A DNA stretch of 57,306 bases, taken from Betaproteobacteria bacterium (GTDB lineage Bacteria; Pseudomonadota; Gammaproteobacteria; Burkholderiales; SG8-41). Under the pieces are notes generated by a model that saw only the letters and a list, made by a program, of their open reading frames with translations, had not been told where the DNA came from and ran no database searches. The position numbers and the translations under genes were made by a program. This document shows, piece after piece, positions 19,885-31,896 of the stretch; position 1 is the stretch's first letter; each line of letters opens with the position of its first letter. The stretch is from assembly GCA_016868035.1 (NCBI GenBank), contig VGID01000021.1, positions 1 to 57,306 on the forward strand. The letters are read 5' to 3'.

Positions 19885-21330
19885 ATGCTGTGGCTCGCCG
19901 TGCACTTTCCTTCGCTTGCGCTCGATGTTTTCGCGCGCGGCACGCGCGCGCCCGGCCCGCTCGCCATCGCTTCCTCCACCGGCCACAACGCGACTGTCTT
20001 TGCCTGCAACCGCCTCGCGCACGGCCGCGGCGTGCGCCCCGGCATGCCGCTCGCAGCGGCCTGCGCGCTCGCCTCCGACCTGAAGGTGCTCGCGCGCGAC
20101 GCCGCGCAAGAGCACGCGGCAGCCGTGCGCGTCGCCGCCTGGGCGATCCGCTTCACGCCAACGGTGAGCATCGCCCCGCCAGACGGAATCCTGCTGGAAG
20201 TAGCCGGCTCGCTGAGGCTCTTCGGGGGGCTCGCCCGCCTGCGCGCGCTCATCGAGCGTGGCCTCGCCGAGTTCGGCTACGGCACGGTCCTTGCCTGCGC
20301 ACCCACGCCGCTCGCCGCGCAGCTTTTCGCCCGCGCCGGTCTTGCGGTGCGCATCCAGCACCGGGACGCCCTGCGCCACGCCCTGGAAAAGCTGCCTCTC
20401 GAAGTGCTCGGGCAGCCGCCGGGGATCACCGCGGCGCTGCGCGACATCGGGGTCGGCACCATCGGGGAATGCCTGCGACTGCCGCGAGACGGCGTGGCGC
20501 GCCGCCTGGGGCAGAGCCTGATCGACAGGCTCGACCGCGCGCTGGGCGATCTCCCCGACCCCCGCCCCGGCTTCGCGCCTCCCGCGCAGTTCGCCGCAAC
20601 GCTGCCGCTGCCGGCACCGGTGCACGAGGCACAGGCGCTGCTCTTCGCCGCCCGGCGGCTGCTCGCGGAACTGTGCGGTTTTCTCGCCGCCACCGGCAAC
20701 GGCGTGCAGCGCCTCGGCCTCGCGCTCGCGCACGAGGACCGCGCCGGCACGCACCTTGCTCTGAACTTCGTCGCGGCAAGCCGCGACCCCGAGCACCTGG
20801 CGAGCGTGGTGCGCGAGCGCCTGGCGCGGACAGACCTGCCCTGCCCGGTGACCGCGATCACGCTGGCGAGCGAGCTGCTCGTGCCCGTCGCCGCGCATAA
20901 CCTGTCGTTTCTGCCGGATGCGGGAAGCCACCTCGAGTCCGCCGCCCGTCTCGTCGAACGGCTGCGCGCGCGCTTGGGCGACGCGGCAGTCGCCGGGCTC
21001 GCCACGGTTCCCGACTATCGCCCGGAATATGCGTGGCAGGTCTGCGAGCCCGGCCGTAACAGCGGCGAAGCCCTCCCGCGGCAACCGGATTCCCGCCCGC
21101 TGTGGCTGCTTGCCTCGCCGCGGCCGCTGCGGGAGGACGCGGATGTGCCCTGCTACCAGGGACCCCTCACCCTGCTCGCCGGGCCCGAGCGCATCGAGTC
21201 GGGCTGGTGGGACGGCAACGATGTCGCGCGCGACTACTTCATCGCCCGCAATCCGGACGAGGCGCTGCTCTGGATCTACCGCGAGCGAAGCACCGGCGGC
21301 GGCTGGTACCTGCACGGCTTCTTCGGATAG
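19885..21330 (+). CDS. imuB: Mutasome protein ImuB (Y-family polymerase homologue)
   Basis: 481-residue Y-family DNA polymerase-like protein that bridges DnaE2 and the sliding clamp. It has the Y-family outline but the catalytic acidic motifs are absent: the motif I position reads MLWLAVHFPSLALDVF, and the usual SIDE motif is replaced by ILLEVAGSLRLFGG. This is known for ImuB, which acts as a scaffold. The C-terminal tail is typical (DEALLWIYRER, GGGWYLHGFFG). The start at 19885 drops 30 repeat-derived codons. Confidence 0.93.
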   Translation: MLWLAVHFPSLALDVFARGTRAPGPLAIASSTGHNATVFACNRLAHGRGVRPGMPLAAACALASDLKVLARDAAQEHAAAVRVAAWAIRFTPTVSIAPPDGILLEVAGSLRLFGGLARLRALIERGLAEFGYGTVLACAPTPLAAQLFARAGLAVRIQHRDALRHALEKLPLEVLGQPPGITAALRDIGVGTIGECLRLPRDGVARRLGQSLIDRLDRALGDLPDPRPGFAPPAQFAATLPLPAPVHEAQALLFAARRLLAELCGFLAATGNGVQRLGLALAHEDRAGTHLALNFVAASRDPEHLASVVRERLARTDLPCPVTAITLASELLVPVAAHNLSFLPDAGSHLESAARLVERLRARLGDAAVAGLATVPDYRPEYAWQVCEPGRNSGEALPRQPDSRPLWLLASPRPLREDADVPCYQGPLTLLAGPERIESGWWDGNDVARDYFIARNPDEALLWIYRERSTGGGWYLHGFFG

Positions 21331-21349
21331 TGACGATTGACGTCCAATG

Positions 21350-21427
21350 TTCAAAGTTCAAGGTTCAAAGTTCAAGGTTCAAGGCTCAACGCATTGAACT
21401 TGGAACTCGGAACTTGGAACTCGGAAC
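21350..21427. repeat. Heptamer repeat arms, imuB-dnaE2 gap
   Basis: Left arm 21350-21391: TTCAAAG, TTCAAGG, TTCAAAG, TTCAAGG, TTCAAGG, CTCAACG. Right arm 21400-21427: TTGGAAC, TCGGAAC, TTGGAAC, TCGGAAC. The right arm ends four bases before the dnaE2 ATG and replaces the usual ribosome-binding region; only CGGAAC is left as a weak site. Confidence 0.9.
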
Positions 21428-21431
21428 TTCG

Positions 21432-24590
<3,159 letters not shown>

Positions 24591-24598
24591 CGGCCGGC

Positions 24599-24617
24599 GG
24601 AGGCCATCTTGGCCTCC
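24599..24617 (+). terminator. Hairpin after dnaE2 (weak terminator candidate)
   Basis: A 7-bp perfect stem, GGAGGCC and GGCCTCC around ATCTT, starts eight bases after the dnaE2 stop. There is no T-tract, so it may stabilise the 3' end instead of terminating. Confidence 0.35.
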
Positions 24618-24661
24618 ACCAATGGCATACTTCCAAGTTCACGCTACCGAGGGAGACAGGC

Positions 24662-25786
24662 ATGAAGGCCGAACCGGACCCCGACAAACAGATTCAGGCC
24701 ATGGACCTGTTTTACGAGCAAGTGAAGCGCGTCCACGGGCGCGCCCTGTGGCAGACCCAGGGTGCCTCGAAGAAATCGCCGACCATCCCCTACCTGTGGA
24801 AGTACAAGGACTTCCGGCCGCTGCTGTTCAAGGCCGCGGAAATCGTTCCGATCGAGCTTGCGGAACGGCGTGTGCTCGTCATGGCCAACCCCGGCATCCT
24901 GACCGACTGGCAGGCCTCCAACACCCTTCTCGCCAATCTCCAGATCATCAAGCCCGGCGAAGTCGCGCGCTCGCACCGCCACGCGGCGTGCGCGTTGCGC
25001 GTGATGGTCGAGGGCCGGGGCGCGTACACGGCTGTCGACGGCGAAAAGTCGTACATGGACCCGGGGGATTTTGTGACAACACCCAACTGGACGTGGCACG
25101 ACCACGGCAACGAGGGCGAGGAGACGGTGATCTGGCTCGACGGCCTCGACATTCCGCTCGTCCAGGGGCTGGAGACCAACTTCTTCGAGATCTATCCCGA
25201 CGCAAAGTATCCGCTGAGCAGCCCGGACGATCTATCGCAGCGGCTTTACGGTTCCGGTAGCCTGAGACCCACGTGGATCAAGCACAACGCCCTTCACTCT
25301 CCGTTGCTCAACTACAAGTTCGCCCAGACCTACGCGGCGTTGAAGACGATTGCGGAACAGACCGACGGCAGCCCGTACGACGGGGTGTGCGTCGAGTACA
25401 CGAACCCGCTGACCGGCGGTCCGGCAATGGCCACAATCGCGTGCTTCGCGAGCCTGTTGTGCTCCGGCACCCGCACCAAAGCGCACCGGCACGCCGGCGG
25501 CACCGTCTATCATGTGATCCAGGGCACCGGGCGCTCGGTTATCGGCGGCAAGATATTCGAGTGGGAAGAGAAGGACACGTTCGTGGTGCCAAGCTGGACG
25601 TATCACGAGCACCAGGCGCAAGCGGAGTCGGTGCTTTTCTCCTTCAGCGACTCTCCGGTGCTACAGCGGCTGGGGTTGTACCGCGAGGAAGTGCTCGAGG
25701 AGCACGGTGGATACCAGAAGATCGAGGGCACGTTCAAACCGCTGCCCGTTCCGGAGCGCGGTGTGGGGGTGCAGCAAAAGACTTAG
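24662..25786 (+). CDS. Gentisate 1,2-dioxygenase-like bicupin
   Basis: A 374-residue protein with two cupin domains, arranged as in gentisate, salicylate and 1-hydroxy-2-naphthoate dioxygenases, which open aromatic rings with Fe(II) and O2. Cupin 1 has the metal pair in ARSHRHAACALRVMVEG (about 100-116) and cupin 2 the pair in TKAHRHAGGTVYHVIQG (about 275-291), with a further His in SWTYHEHQAQ. The N-terminal LWQTQGA segment and WTWHDHGNE are also family-like. The ATG at 24662 follows GGGAGACAGGC. The neighbours do not form an obvious aromatic pathway, so the real substrate is open. Confidence 0.85.
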   Translation: MKAEPDPDKQIQAMDLFYEQVKRVHGRALWQTQGASKKSPTIPYLWKYKDFRPLLFKAAEIVPIELAERRVLVMANPGILTDWQASNTLLANLQIIKPGEVARSHRHAACALRVMVEGRGAYTAVDGEKSYMDPGDFVTTPNWTWHDHGNEGEETVIWLDGLDIPLVQGLETNFFEIYPDAKYPLSSPDDLSQRLYGSGSLRPTWIKHNALHSPLLNYKFAQTYAALKTIAEQTDGSPYDGVCVEYTNPLTGGPAMATIACFASLLCSGTRTKAHRHAGGTVYHVIQGTGRSVIGGKIFEWEEKDTFVVPSWTYHEHQAQAESVLFSFSDSPVLQRLGLYREEVLEEHGGYQKIEGTFKPLPVPERGVGVQQKT

Positions 25787-25894
25787 AGCCGGCAACAAAA
25801 GCAAGAAATATTAACCGCAGACAAACGCCGGTACACGCCGAGGAAAATACGGTGAGTCGTGCGCGGTAAGCAGTGAGGAGAAAATCCGTAAGTG

Positions 25895-26004
25895 GTGAGC
25901 AGTGAGCAGTGAGCAGTGAGCAGTGAGCGGGAACGTCCAATAGAACGCGCATCGAATTAACCGCTTACCGCACCGCTTACCGCACCGCTTACCGCTCACC
26001 GCTT
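25895..26004. repeat. Heptamer repeat with two facing arms, convergent gap
   Basis: Left arm 25895-25929: GTGAGCA four times and GTGAGCG. Right arm 25960-26004: ACCGCTT, ACCGC, ACCGCTT, ACCGC, ACCGCTT, ACCGCTC, ACCGCTT. GTGAGCG pairs with CGCTCAC of the right arm. A partial unit (GTAAGCAGTGAGGA) precedes at 25866. The rest of the 263-base gap between the bicupin and the next gene holds no gene. Confidence 0.88.
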
Positions 26005-26049
26005 ATCCCTAGGCGCACCGGATGGATCGGCCGATCGCTCCGGCCGGCG

Positions 26050-26442
26050 CTACCGCTCTTCCGGCGCTCCCTGCCACAGCATTTCGTAGCCCAGCTCCTT
26101 CGTATCGGAGCACATCTTCGCGAGCGCCTCGAACTTGTTGGTGAAGACCTTGTCGGCGTGCGATTTCTCGTGCTCTTCGAATGAGCGCCAGTAGGTGACG
26201 ATGACGTAATGCTCGTCGGCGCTACGCGAGGCGTTGAGCGAGCCCTCGTCGGAAACGAAACCGGAAAACTTGAACACCTGGCCGGCGATGAACCCGCCCT
26301 TGTCCCCGCCGTAGGTTTCCTTGACGACGTTGCACATCTCGCCCACGGCCAGCTCCACTTCCTCGAACGCGACGCCCGGCTTGAGCGTGACCGTATTGAA
26401 AAGCATCTTGGCGCCGTATGGCAGCGTAATGGGGTCGAACAT
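26050..26442 (-). CDS. Small dimeric alpha/beta-barrel protein (ABM-like)
   Basis: A 130-residue protein with the rhythm of the antibiotic-biosynthesis-monooxygenase/heme-degrading superfamily: FNTVTLKPGVAFEEVELAVG, a glycine-rich middle (YGGDKGGFIAGQVF) and EHYVIVTYWRSFEEHEKSHA, the conserved YWRSFEEHE-type helix start. No signal peptide. The function is not predictable; such folds hold a substrate in a small barrel. It converges on the bicupin and is divergent from the ABC-F gene. Confidence 0.65.
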   Translation of the reverse strand: MFDPITLPYGAKMLFNTVTLKPGVAFEEVELAVGEMCNVVKETYGGDKGGFIAGQVFKFSGFVSDEGSLNASRSADEHYVIVTYWRSFEEHEKSHADKVFTNKFEALAKMCSDTKELGYEMLWQGAPEER

Positions 26443-26588
26443 GGGATGTCCTCTCGGAGAAACTCGCGATCGCCGGACCGGCGAACCGTATTCTGCCTTT
26501 CTTTTACGACAGGCGACAGCGTGGCGAAGTTCCTCGGTACCCGCCCGCCTCTTCCACCGGCGCCTTCATCCTGTATATTTCGTTCCCC

Positions 26589-28358
26589 ATGCCCCTGCTC
26601 ACTCTCACCTCCGCCCAGCTCGCCTACGGCTACCTGCCGCTGCTCGACCGCGCCGGGTTCGCGCTGGAGGCGGGTGAGCGCGTCGGGCTGATCGGGCGCA
26701 ACGGCACCGGCAAGTCCTCGCTCCTTTCCGTCATCGCCGGAACGGTGGCGCTGGACGACGGCGAGGTCACGAAGCGCGACGGCCTGCGCATCGCCTTCGT
26801 CGAGCAGGAGCCGAAGCTGCCGGCCGCGCCGACGCTGAGGGAGAGCCTCCTCCTTCGCGCCACAGTTCCCTCCGATTACAAGCTCAACGAATACCTGCAC
26901 CGCTTCGGCCTCGACCCGGCGCATTCGCCGGGGGCGGCCTCGGGCGGGGAGCTTAAGCGCGCGGCGCTCGCCCTCGCCTTCGCGCTCGAGCCGGAGCTCC
27001 TGCTGCTCGATGAGCCCACCAACCACCTCGACATCGACGGCATCGTGCAGCTGGAGGCGCTCGTGCTGAAGCAGCGTTCGGCCATCGTCGTCACCCACGA
27101 CCGCGCGTTCCTCGACCGCGTGGCGACGCGCATCGTCGAGCTCGACCGCGGCCTGCTGCGCTCCTACCCGGGGAATTATTCGCGCTACGAGGCGCGCAAG
27201 GCCGATGAGCTCGCCGCGGAGAGCACCGCGAACCGCAAGTTCGACAAGTTCTGGGCGCAGGAGGAGGTCTGGATCCGCAAGGGCGTCGAGGCACGGCGCA
27301 CGCGCAACGAAGGCCGCGTGCGGCGCCTGGAGCGCCTGCGGGAGGAGCGCGCCGCCCGCCGCGCGCGCCTGGGGAGAATCAAGCTCTTCATCGGCACCGG
27401 CCAGCGCTCGGGCAGACTCGTCTCCGAGCTGGCCACGGTGAGCAAATCGTTCGGCGGCCGGCCGATCGTCAGGGACCTCGACCTCCTCGTCAGCCGCGGC
27501 GACCGCCTCGGCATCCTCGGCCCCAATGGCGCGGGCAAGACCACGCTGCTGCGGATGATCCTCGGCACCCTCGTCCCGGATGCCGGATCCGTGCGCGTCG
27601 GCACCAACGTGCGGACCGCCTACTTCGACCAGATGCGCGAAGCGCTCGATCCGGAAAAGACCGTGGCCGAAACCATCAGCCCGGGCTCCGACTACGTGGA
27701 GCTGCAAAGCGGCGGCAAGCACGTCATCAGCTACCTCGGCGACTTCCTGTTCCCGCCGCGCCGCGCGCAATCGCCGGTGCGCATGCTCTCGGGCGGGGAG
27801 CGCAACCGCCTGCTCCTCGCTCGGCTCTTCGCGCACCCCGCCAACGTGCTGGTGCTGGACGAACCGACCAACGACCTCGACATCGAGTCCCTGGAGTTGC
27901 TGGAGGCGGCGTTGCAGGACTACGCGGGGACCCTGCTCCTCGTGAGCCACGATCGCGCCTTCCTCGACAACATCGTGACCCAGACCCTCGCCCCCGAAGG
28001 CAATGGCGTGTGGCGCGAATACGCCGGCGGCTACAGCGACTGGCTCCGCCAGCGCCCCGCCGCGACCGGCGACGACAAGCCCGCCCCGCAACCCGCCTCA
28101 ACCGCGCGTGAACGCGCGCGCGTGAAGCTCAGCTACAAGGAAACCCGCGAACTGGAAGCGCTACCGAAGGAGATCGAAGCGCTCGAAGCCGAGCAGCGGG
28201 CCCTCATTGCCCGGATGCACGAGCCAGATTACTACTGGCAACCGGCGGACATCCTGCGTGCCGATCAGCTGCGGAACGATGAAATCGAGAAGCTCTTGCT
28301 GGAAAAATTGGAACGGTGGGAGGTCCTCGAGACGAAAGCCGGTGCCCCGGTGCCGTGA
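26589..28358 (+). CDS. uup: ABC-F family ATPase (Uup-like)
   Basis: A 589-residue cytosolic protein with two ABC domains and no membrane segments. Domain 1: Walker A GRNGTGKSS, signature ASGGELKR, Walker B LLLLDEPTNHLD. Domain 2: GPNGAGKTT, LSGGERNR, VLVLDEPTNDLD. Between them lies the ABC-F linker (about 235-290), rich in Arg and Glu, and the C-terminus (about 510-589) is a coiled coil, as in Uup. ABC-F proteins bind ribosomes; Uup also affects branched DNA and transposon excision. The start ATG is at 26589. Confidence 0.92.
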   Translation: MPLLTLTSAQLAYGYLPLLDRAGFALEAGERVGLIGRNGTGKSSLLSVIAGTVALDDGEVTKRDGLRIAFVEQEPKLPAAPTLRESLLLRATVPSDYKLNEYLHRFGLDPAHSPGAASGGELKRAALALAFALEPELLLLDEPTNHLDIDGIVQLEALVLKQRSAIVVTHDRAFLDRVATRIVELDRGLLRSYPGNYSRYEARKADELAAESTANRKFDKFWAQEEVWIRKGVEARRTRNEGRVRRLERLREERAARRARLGRIKLFIGTGQRSGRLVSELATVSKSFGGRPIVRDLDLLVSRGDRLGILGPNGAGKTTLLRMILGTLVPDAGSVRVGTNVRTAYFDQMREALDPEKTVAETISPGSDYVELQSGGKHVISYLGDFLFPPRRAQSPVRMLSGGERNRLLLARLFAHPANVLVLDEPTNDLDIESLELLEAALQDYAGTLLLVSHDRAFLDNIVTQTLAPEGNGVWREYAGGYSDWLRQRPAATGDDKPAPQPASTARERARVKLSYKETRELEALPKEIEALEAEQRALIARMHEPDYYWQPADILRADQLRNDEIEKLLLEKLERWEVLETKAGAPVP

Positions 28359-28403
28359 TCGGGGCAACGCAAGCGAGCGTACAGCGTAATGTGGGAGAGA
28401 GAC

Positions 28404-29087
28404 ATGGACCGGGGCATATGGGCGATATCGTACGAGCTGCCAGAAGGAGACAAGTCCGAGTACCTGGCGTGGTTTCATGACGTGCACATTCCGGAAAAAC
28501 TGTTGCGCCCGGGGTACCTTTGGGCTGCGCACTACGACCTCGGGCACGGTGGGCACGGCAAGGGCTATCTCGCGCTGTTCGGAGCCGGCTCGGCGCACAC
28601 GTTTCTGAACCCGAGCCCCGGCCAGCTTGCACAGCGCCAGAGCGCGGAAAGCGGGCGCATGATGGCCATGCGGCAGCAATCCTTCGCCTGCATCCTGGTC
28701 GAGGAGACCCGGGTGGATGGACCCGAGGCGTCGAAGCGCGGGCCAGGCATGACCCCGGGGCCGGTAGTCCAGATGGGCAACTACAATGCCGCGAGCCCTG
28801 CGGTCGAAGACGATCTCGGCGCGTGGTACGCGCAGGAGCGGCTGCCGCTGCTGGCGAAACTGCCCGGCTGCATCGGCGCGCGCAAGCTGCTCGCCGCCGT
28901 CGGCGCCTACAAGCACGCGATCCTCCACGAATTCGCTTCGCTGGAGCTGCGCGAGCGGCACTTCGGCCCGCACGAAGCCGACGCACGCAACCCCGACACC
29001 TGGATGGGACGCGTCAGGCCGCACCTGACCCACGCGCCGCGCTCGCCGGCGGTGGGGCGGCGCATCTGGCCCGCGCTGGATTTCTAG
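28404..29087 (+). CDS. EthD/dimeric-barrel-like protein, unknown function
   Basis: A 227-residue protein of two repeats that resemble dimeric alpha/beta barrels: GIWAISYELPEGDKSEYLAW with FHDVHIPEKLLRPGYL in the first half, and VVQMGNYNAASPAVEDDLGA with YAQERLPLLAKLPGCIGARK in the second. The second repeat looks like the EthD type with a YxxERLP helix. The ATG at 28404 has GGGAGAGA upstream and is preferred over the one at 28389. It lies just after the ABC-F gene. No catalytic residues can be named. Confidence 0.6.
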   Translation: MDRGIWAISYELPEGDKSEYLAWFHDVHIPEKLLRPGYLWAAHYDLGHGGHGKGYLALFGAGSAHTFLNPSPGQLAQRQSAESGRMMAMRQQSFACILVEETRVDGPEASKRGPGMTPGPVVQMGNYNAASPAVEDDLGAWYAQERLPLLAKLPGCIGARKLLAAVGAYKHAILHEFASLELRERHFGPHEADARNPDTWMGRVRPHLTHAPRSPAVGRRIWPALDF

Positions 29088-29389
29088 TGCTACCGTCGGG
29101 CCGCCAGTCGCCGGGGCCGGCGACGGTTTCCGGGATAAGAAGAAGAACATGGACATCGGGCCACGTCTTGAACCCTGACCAGGCGACGGCTCGAGCGCTG
29201 TCGAGGAGCGATCCGGCGAACGCCAAGATTCCGTGCGACGGCGAAGAGCACGCAAGGCTCGTAACGCAGCGCCAAGCTGATAAGATACCGTCGGCGTCGA
29301 TACCCGTGCTCCCGTTCTTCGCCGTCCAGGCAAGCGATGCGAGTCGCGGCTTAGGCTGACGCAGGAAAGGTCATTCAAAGGAGGATTCC
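29088..29389. other. 302-base gap without a gene
   Basis: No coding frame with a credible start, and no repeat of either kind described in this window. It ends in a strong ribosome site (AAAGGAGGATTCC) for the tctC gene, so it should hold that gene's promoter, but I see no clear -35/-10 pair. Confidence 0.4.
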
Positions 29390-30355
29390 ATGATCCGCCG
29401 AGTCGTACATGCACTCGCATTTATTCTGGCGATGTCCGCAGCCAGCGCCTTCGCCCAGACCTATCCGGTGCGTCCCGTGAGGGTGGTTGTTGCCTTCGCA
29501 CCGGGCACCACTTCGGACATCATCGGGCGAATGATCTCCGAGCGGCTCACGCAGGCGATGGGTCAACCGTTCGTGGTCGAAAACCGGACCGGCGCGGGCG
29601 GCACGATCGGCGCGGAATTCGTCGCACGGTCGGCCCCCGACGGCTACACGCTGCTGCTGTCCACTGCGGCACTGCCCGTCAGCGCCTGGGTCTTTCAAGG
29701 CCTCAAGTACGACACCGGCAAGGACCTCGCGTCGGTGACGGTGATGACCCACTCGCCGCTTGCGCTCGCCGCGAACCTCAACTTCCCGCCCAAGACGGTC
29801 CGCGAGCTGATTGACTATGCAAAAGCAAACCCGGGGAAAGTGAGCTTTGGCTCGGCGGGGGTCGGCACCTCGCACCACCTCACCGGCGAAAAGTTCAAGC
29901 TCGATACCGGGATCGACATGGTGCACGTGCCGTACAAGGGGTCGGGTCCCGCGCACGTGGATCTACTCGGGGGGCAGATCCAGGTCATGTTCGACAACAT
30001 CGTCGCGCTGATGCCTCACTTCAAGGCGGCGAAGCTCCGTCCGCTCGCGGTCTCGAGCGCGAAGCGCCATCCGCTGCTGCCTGACGTGCCTTCGATCGCC
30101 GAAGCCGGTGTGCGCGATTTCCAGACCGTCGCGTGGTTCGGATTCGTCGCTCCCGCGGCAACGCCGCGCGACGTGATCGGCCGGCTCAACGCGGAGATCC
30201 TGAAGATCCTCACGATCCCCGAGGTCCGCCAGCGGCTGCTCGACGCCGGCTCCGAGATCATCGGCAATTCTCCCGAAGCGGCGGATCGCTTTCTGAAGAG
30301 CGAGCTCGAGCGCTGGGGCACCGTCGTCCGCGCGGCGAACGTCAAGGCAAACTGA
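29390..30355 (+). CDS. Tripartite tricarboxylate transporter substrate-binding protein (TctC/Bug family)
   Basis: Periplasmic solute receptor of 321 residues. The signal peptide (about 1-23) ends in ASAFAQ. The mature protein begins YPVRPVRVVVAFAPGTTSDI and keeps the family elements VVENRTGAGGTIGAEFVAR, PDGYTLLLST, VHVPYKGSGPAHVDLLGG and LPDVPSIAEAG. The membrane subunits TctA and TctB are absent here, usual for betaproteobacteria, which carry many orphan receptors. The ligand, probably a small carboxylate, is unknown. Confidence 0.93.
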   Translation: MIRRVVHALAFILAMSAASAFAQTYPVRPVRVVVAFAPGTTSDIIGRMISERLTQAMGQPFVVENRTGAGGTIGAEFVARSAPDGYTLLLSTAALPVSAWVFQGLKYDTGKDLASVTVMTHSPLALAANLNFPPKTVRELIDYAKANPGKVSFGSAGVGTSHHLTGEKFKLDTGIDMVHVPYKGSGPAHVDLLGGQIQVMFDNIVALMPHFKAAKLRPLAVSSAKRHPLLPDVPSIAEAGVRDFQTVAWFGFVAPAATPRDVIGRLNAEILKILTIPEVRQRLLDAGSEIIGNSPEAADRFLKSELERWGTVVRAANVKAN

Positions 30356-30365
30356 GCCCGGTCCA

Positions 30366-30391
30366 GGGTCGCGGCGCGAACGCCGCGACCC
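30366..30391. terminator. Strong hairpin between convergent genes
   Basis: An 11-bp perfect stem, GGGTCGCGGCG and CGCCGCGACCC with a CGAA tetraloop, lies between the tctC stop and the end of the TrpD2-like gene. It has no T-tract on either strand, so termination is possible but unproven. Confidence 0.5.
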
Positions 30392-30417
30392 GGCGCGGTG
30401 AGCCCGAAGCCCGCCCG

Positions 30418-31542
30418 TCAGGGCGTGCGGCGAAGCCGCCGCAGCGCTTCTCCGCTGTCGAGCGCTGCGCGCGCGGCATCCGCGGCGCTCTTAAGGGAAC
30501 CGTGGCGCCCGAGATGCCACAAGCACAGCGCGGCGCCGTAGACCAGGCTGTCGCGCGTGGGCCCGGGTTGGCCGGTGAGCGCCGCGATGCCGGCCTCGGC
30601 GGCGGCTTTCGCGACGGCATCGTTGTCGATCTCCGGTCCGTCATCCGCGTCCTCGCCCGCGGGCCCTCCGGGCAGTCGCGGCGCGCGCACGGACTGATCG
30701 ATGCCCAGGTCCGCCGGCTTGAATTCCGTTGACGTCTCCTCGCCGCGGTCGTGATAGTGGAACACCTTGCCGGTATGGGAGAGGGAAGGAATCACGCCGC
30801 CCTCGACTCCGCGCACGATGAGGGCGGAGGCGAAGCCCGCGTGGCGCGCGAGCAGCGCGTAGATGCGCGGGTAGGGTTTGTGCACGTAGCCGGTGACGAA
30901 ATGGGTCTTCACGCGGCCGCGGACAGGCGCAACCAGCACTTCCGTGGTGGTAATGGCGGGCCGCTTGACGATGAGCGTGCGAAGCGCGGCCAGGCCGTAG
31001 AGTTTGGGGCAGAACGCCTTCTGATCGATGTAGGCCCAGCCGACGCGGGGATCGCCCACGCGCGCGGCGGCTTCCTCGGGTTCCATATCCACCGGAAGGC
31101 CGGCGGCCCCAAGCACCCGCCGGTGCGTGACGCCGTACTTTGGTCCCATCCGTTCGACGCCGTGAGAGACCGCCGCGATGCCGCAGGCGGCGAGCACCGA
31201 CGGCAGAAAAGGCGACGCCGGCAGCGTGCGGTTGTAGCCATCGTAAGGGTCGCCAATGCTCATCACCTCGTCCACCGGCGCGATGGCGTACCGGGTCGCC
31301 TCACGGATGGCTTCGAGCACGCCGCAATTTTCGTCGTCGGTTTCGCGCTTCATGCGCAGCGCGATCAGGAATACCCCGGCCTGCACCGGATCGACCTGTC
31401 CGTCGAGCACCAGCCGCATGCCGGCGCAGGCTTCCTCGCGGGAAATGTCCTTGCTCAGCTCCGGTCCGGTGGCGATGCGCTTGAGGATGGAGCGCATCAG
31501 GGCCGCGGGATCGGCGGGGATCGCCTCGACGCGGGTGCTCAT
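30418..31542 (-). CDS. TrpD2/YbiB-type glycosyltransferase-family-3 protein
   Basis: A 374-residue homologue of anthranilate phosphoribosyltransferase. It has the N-terminal helical domain (REEACAGMRLVLDGQVDPVQ, AGVFLIALRMKRET) and the loop GDPYDGYNRTLPASPFLPSV where TrpD has its GTGGD. The canonical TrpD motifs are changed, which fits the TrpD2/YbiB group, whose E. coli member binds nucleic acid and lacks the TrpD reaction. Its ATG overlaps the Rieske stop codon by four bases, so the two are translationally coupled. With cysG it lies next to the dsr region. Confidence 0.78.
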   Translation of the reverse strand: MSTRVEAIPADPAALMRSILKRIATGPELSKDISREEACAGMRLVLDGQVDPVQAGVFLIALRMKRETDDENCGVLEAIREATRYAIAPVDEVMSIGDPYDGYNRTLPASPFLPSVLAACGIAAVSHGVERMGPKYGVTHRRVLGAAGLPVDMEPEEAAARVGDPRVGWAYIDQKAFCPKLYGLAALRTLIVKRPAITTTEVLVAPVRGRVKTHFVTGYVHKPYPRIYALLARHAGFASALIVRGVEGGVIPSLSHTGKVFHYHDRGEETSTEFKPADLGIDQSVRAPRLPGGPAGEDADDGPEIDNDAVAKAAAEAGIAALTGQPGPTRDSLVYGAALCLWHLGRHGSLKSAADAARAALDSGEALRRLRRTP

Positions 31543-31868
31543 GGCGTCCCCGCTTCCGGCAAGCCGATCAGGATGCGCTCGCCTTCCAGCCGCACCGGAT
31601 AAGTCCTGAGATTCTCTTCGGCCGGCTCCTCCAGCGCCTCGCCGGTGCAAACGTTGAAGCGGCTGCCGTGCAGCGGGCATGTGACCAGCGCGCCCTTCAG
31701 GACGCCCGCTGAGAGCGAAGCCTCTTCGTGGGTGCAGGTATCGTCCGCGGCGTGGAACCGTCCGGCCACGTTGGCGAGCAGGATGCGCCGGCCGCCGATA
31801 TCGATGCGCTTCATCGTTCCGGGCTGAAGCTCGGCTACTGTTCCCGCCTCGATGTAACCTTCTGCCAT
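31539..31868 (-). CDS. Rieske [2Fe-2S] ferredoxin-like protein
   Basis: A 109-residue soluble Rieske protein. The cluster ligands are Cys45 and His47 (DTCTHEEASLS) and Cys64 and His67 (TCPLHGSRFNV). It resembles both the NirD subunit of nitrite reductase and the ferredoxin of aromatic dioxygenases; the partner cannot be decided from the sequence alone. It lies 28 bases after cysG and overlaps the TrpD2-like gene, suggesting one transcript cysG-rieske-trpD2. Confidence 0.88.
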   Translation of the reverse strand: MAEGYIEAGTVAELQPGTMKRIDIGGRRILLANVAGRFHAADDTCTHEEASLSAGVLKGALVTCPLHGSRFNVCTGEALEEPAEENLRTYPVRLEGERILIGLPEAGTP

Positions 31869-31896
31869 AAATCCTCGTTTGCGCCCGGCGCGGATC

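Noticed and set aside
25989-28091. 700-codon minus-strand frame opposite the ABC-F gene
   Set aside because: The ABC-F protein has both Walker and signature motifs; the opposite frame also runs through the repeat at 25960-26004.
30418-31542. Calling the TrpD-like gene trpD (tryptophan synthesis)
   Set aside because: The GTGGD-type phosphoribosyl-pyrophosphate motif is changed and no other trp gene is near; TrpD2/YbiB fits better.
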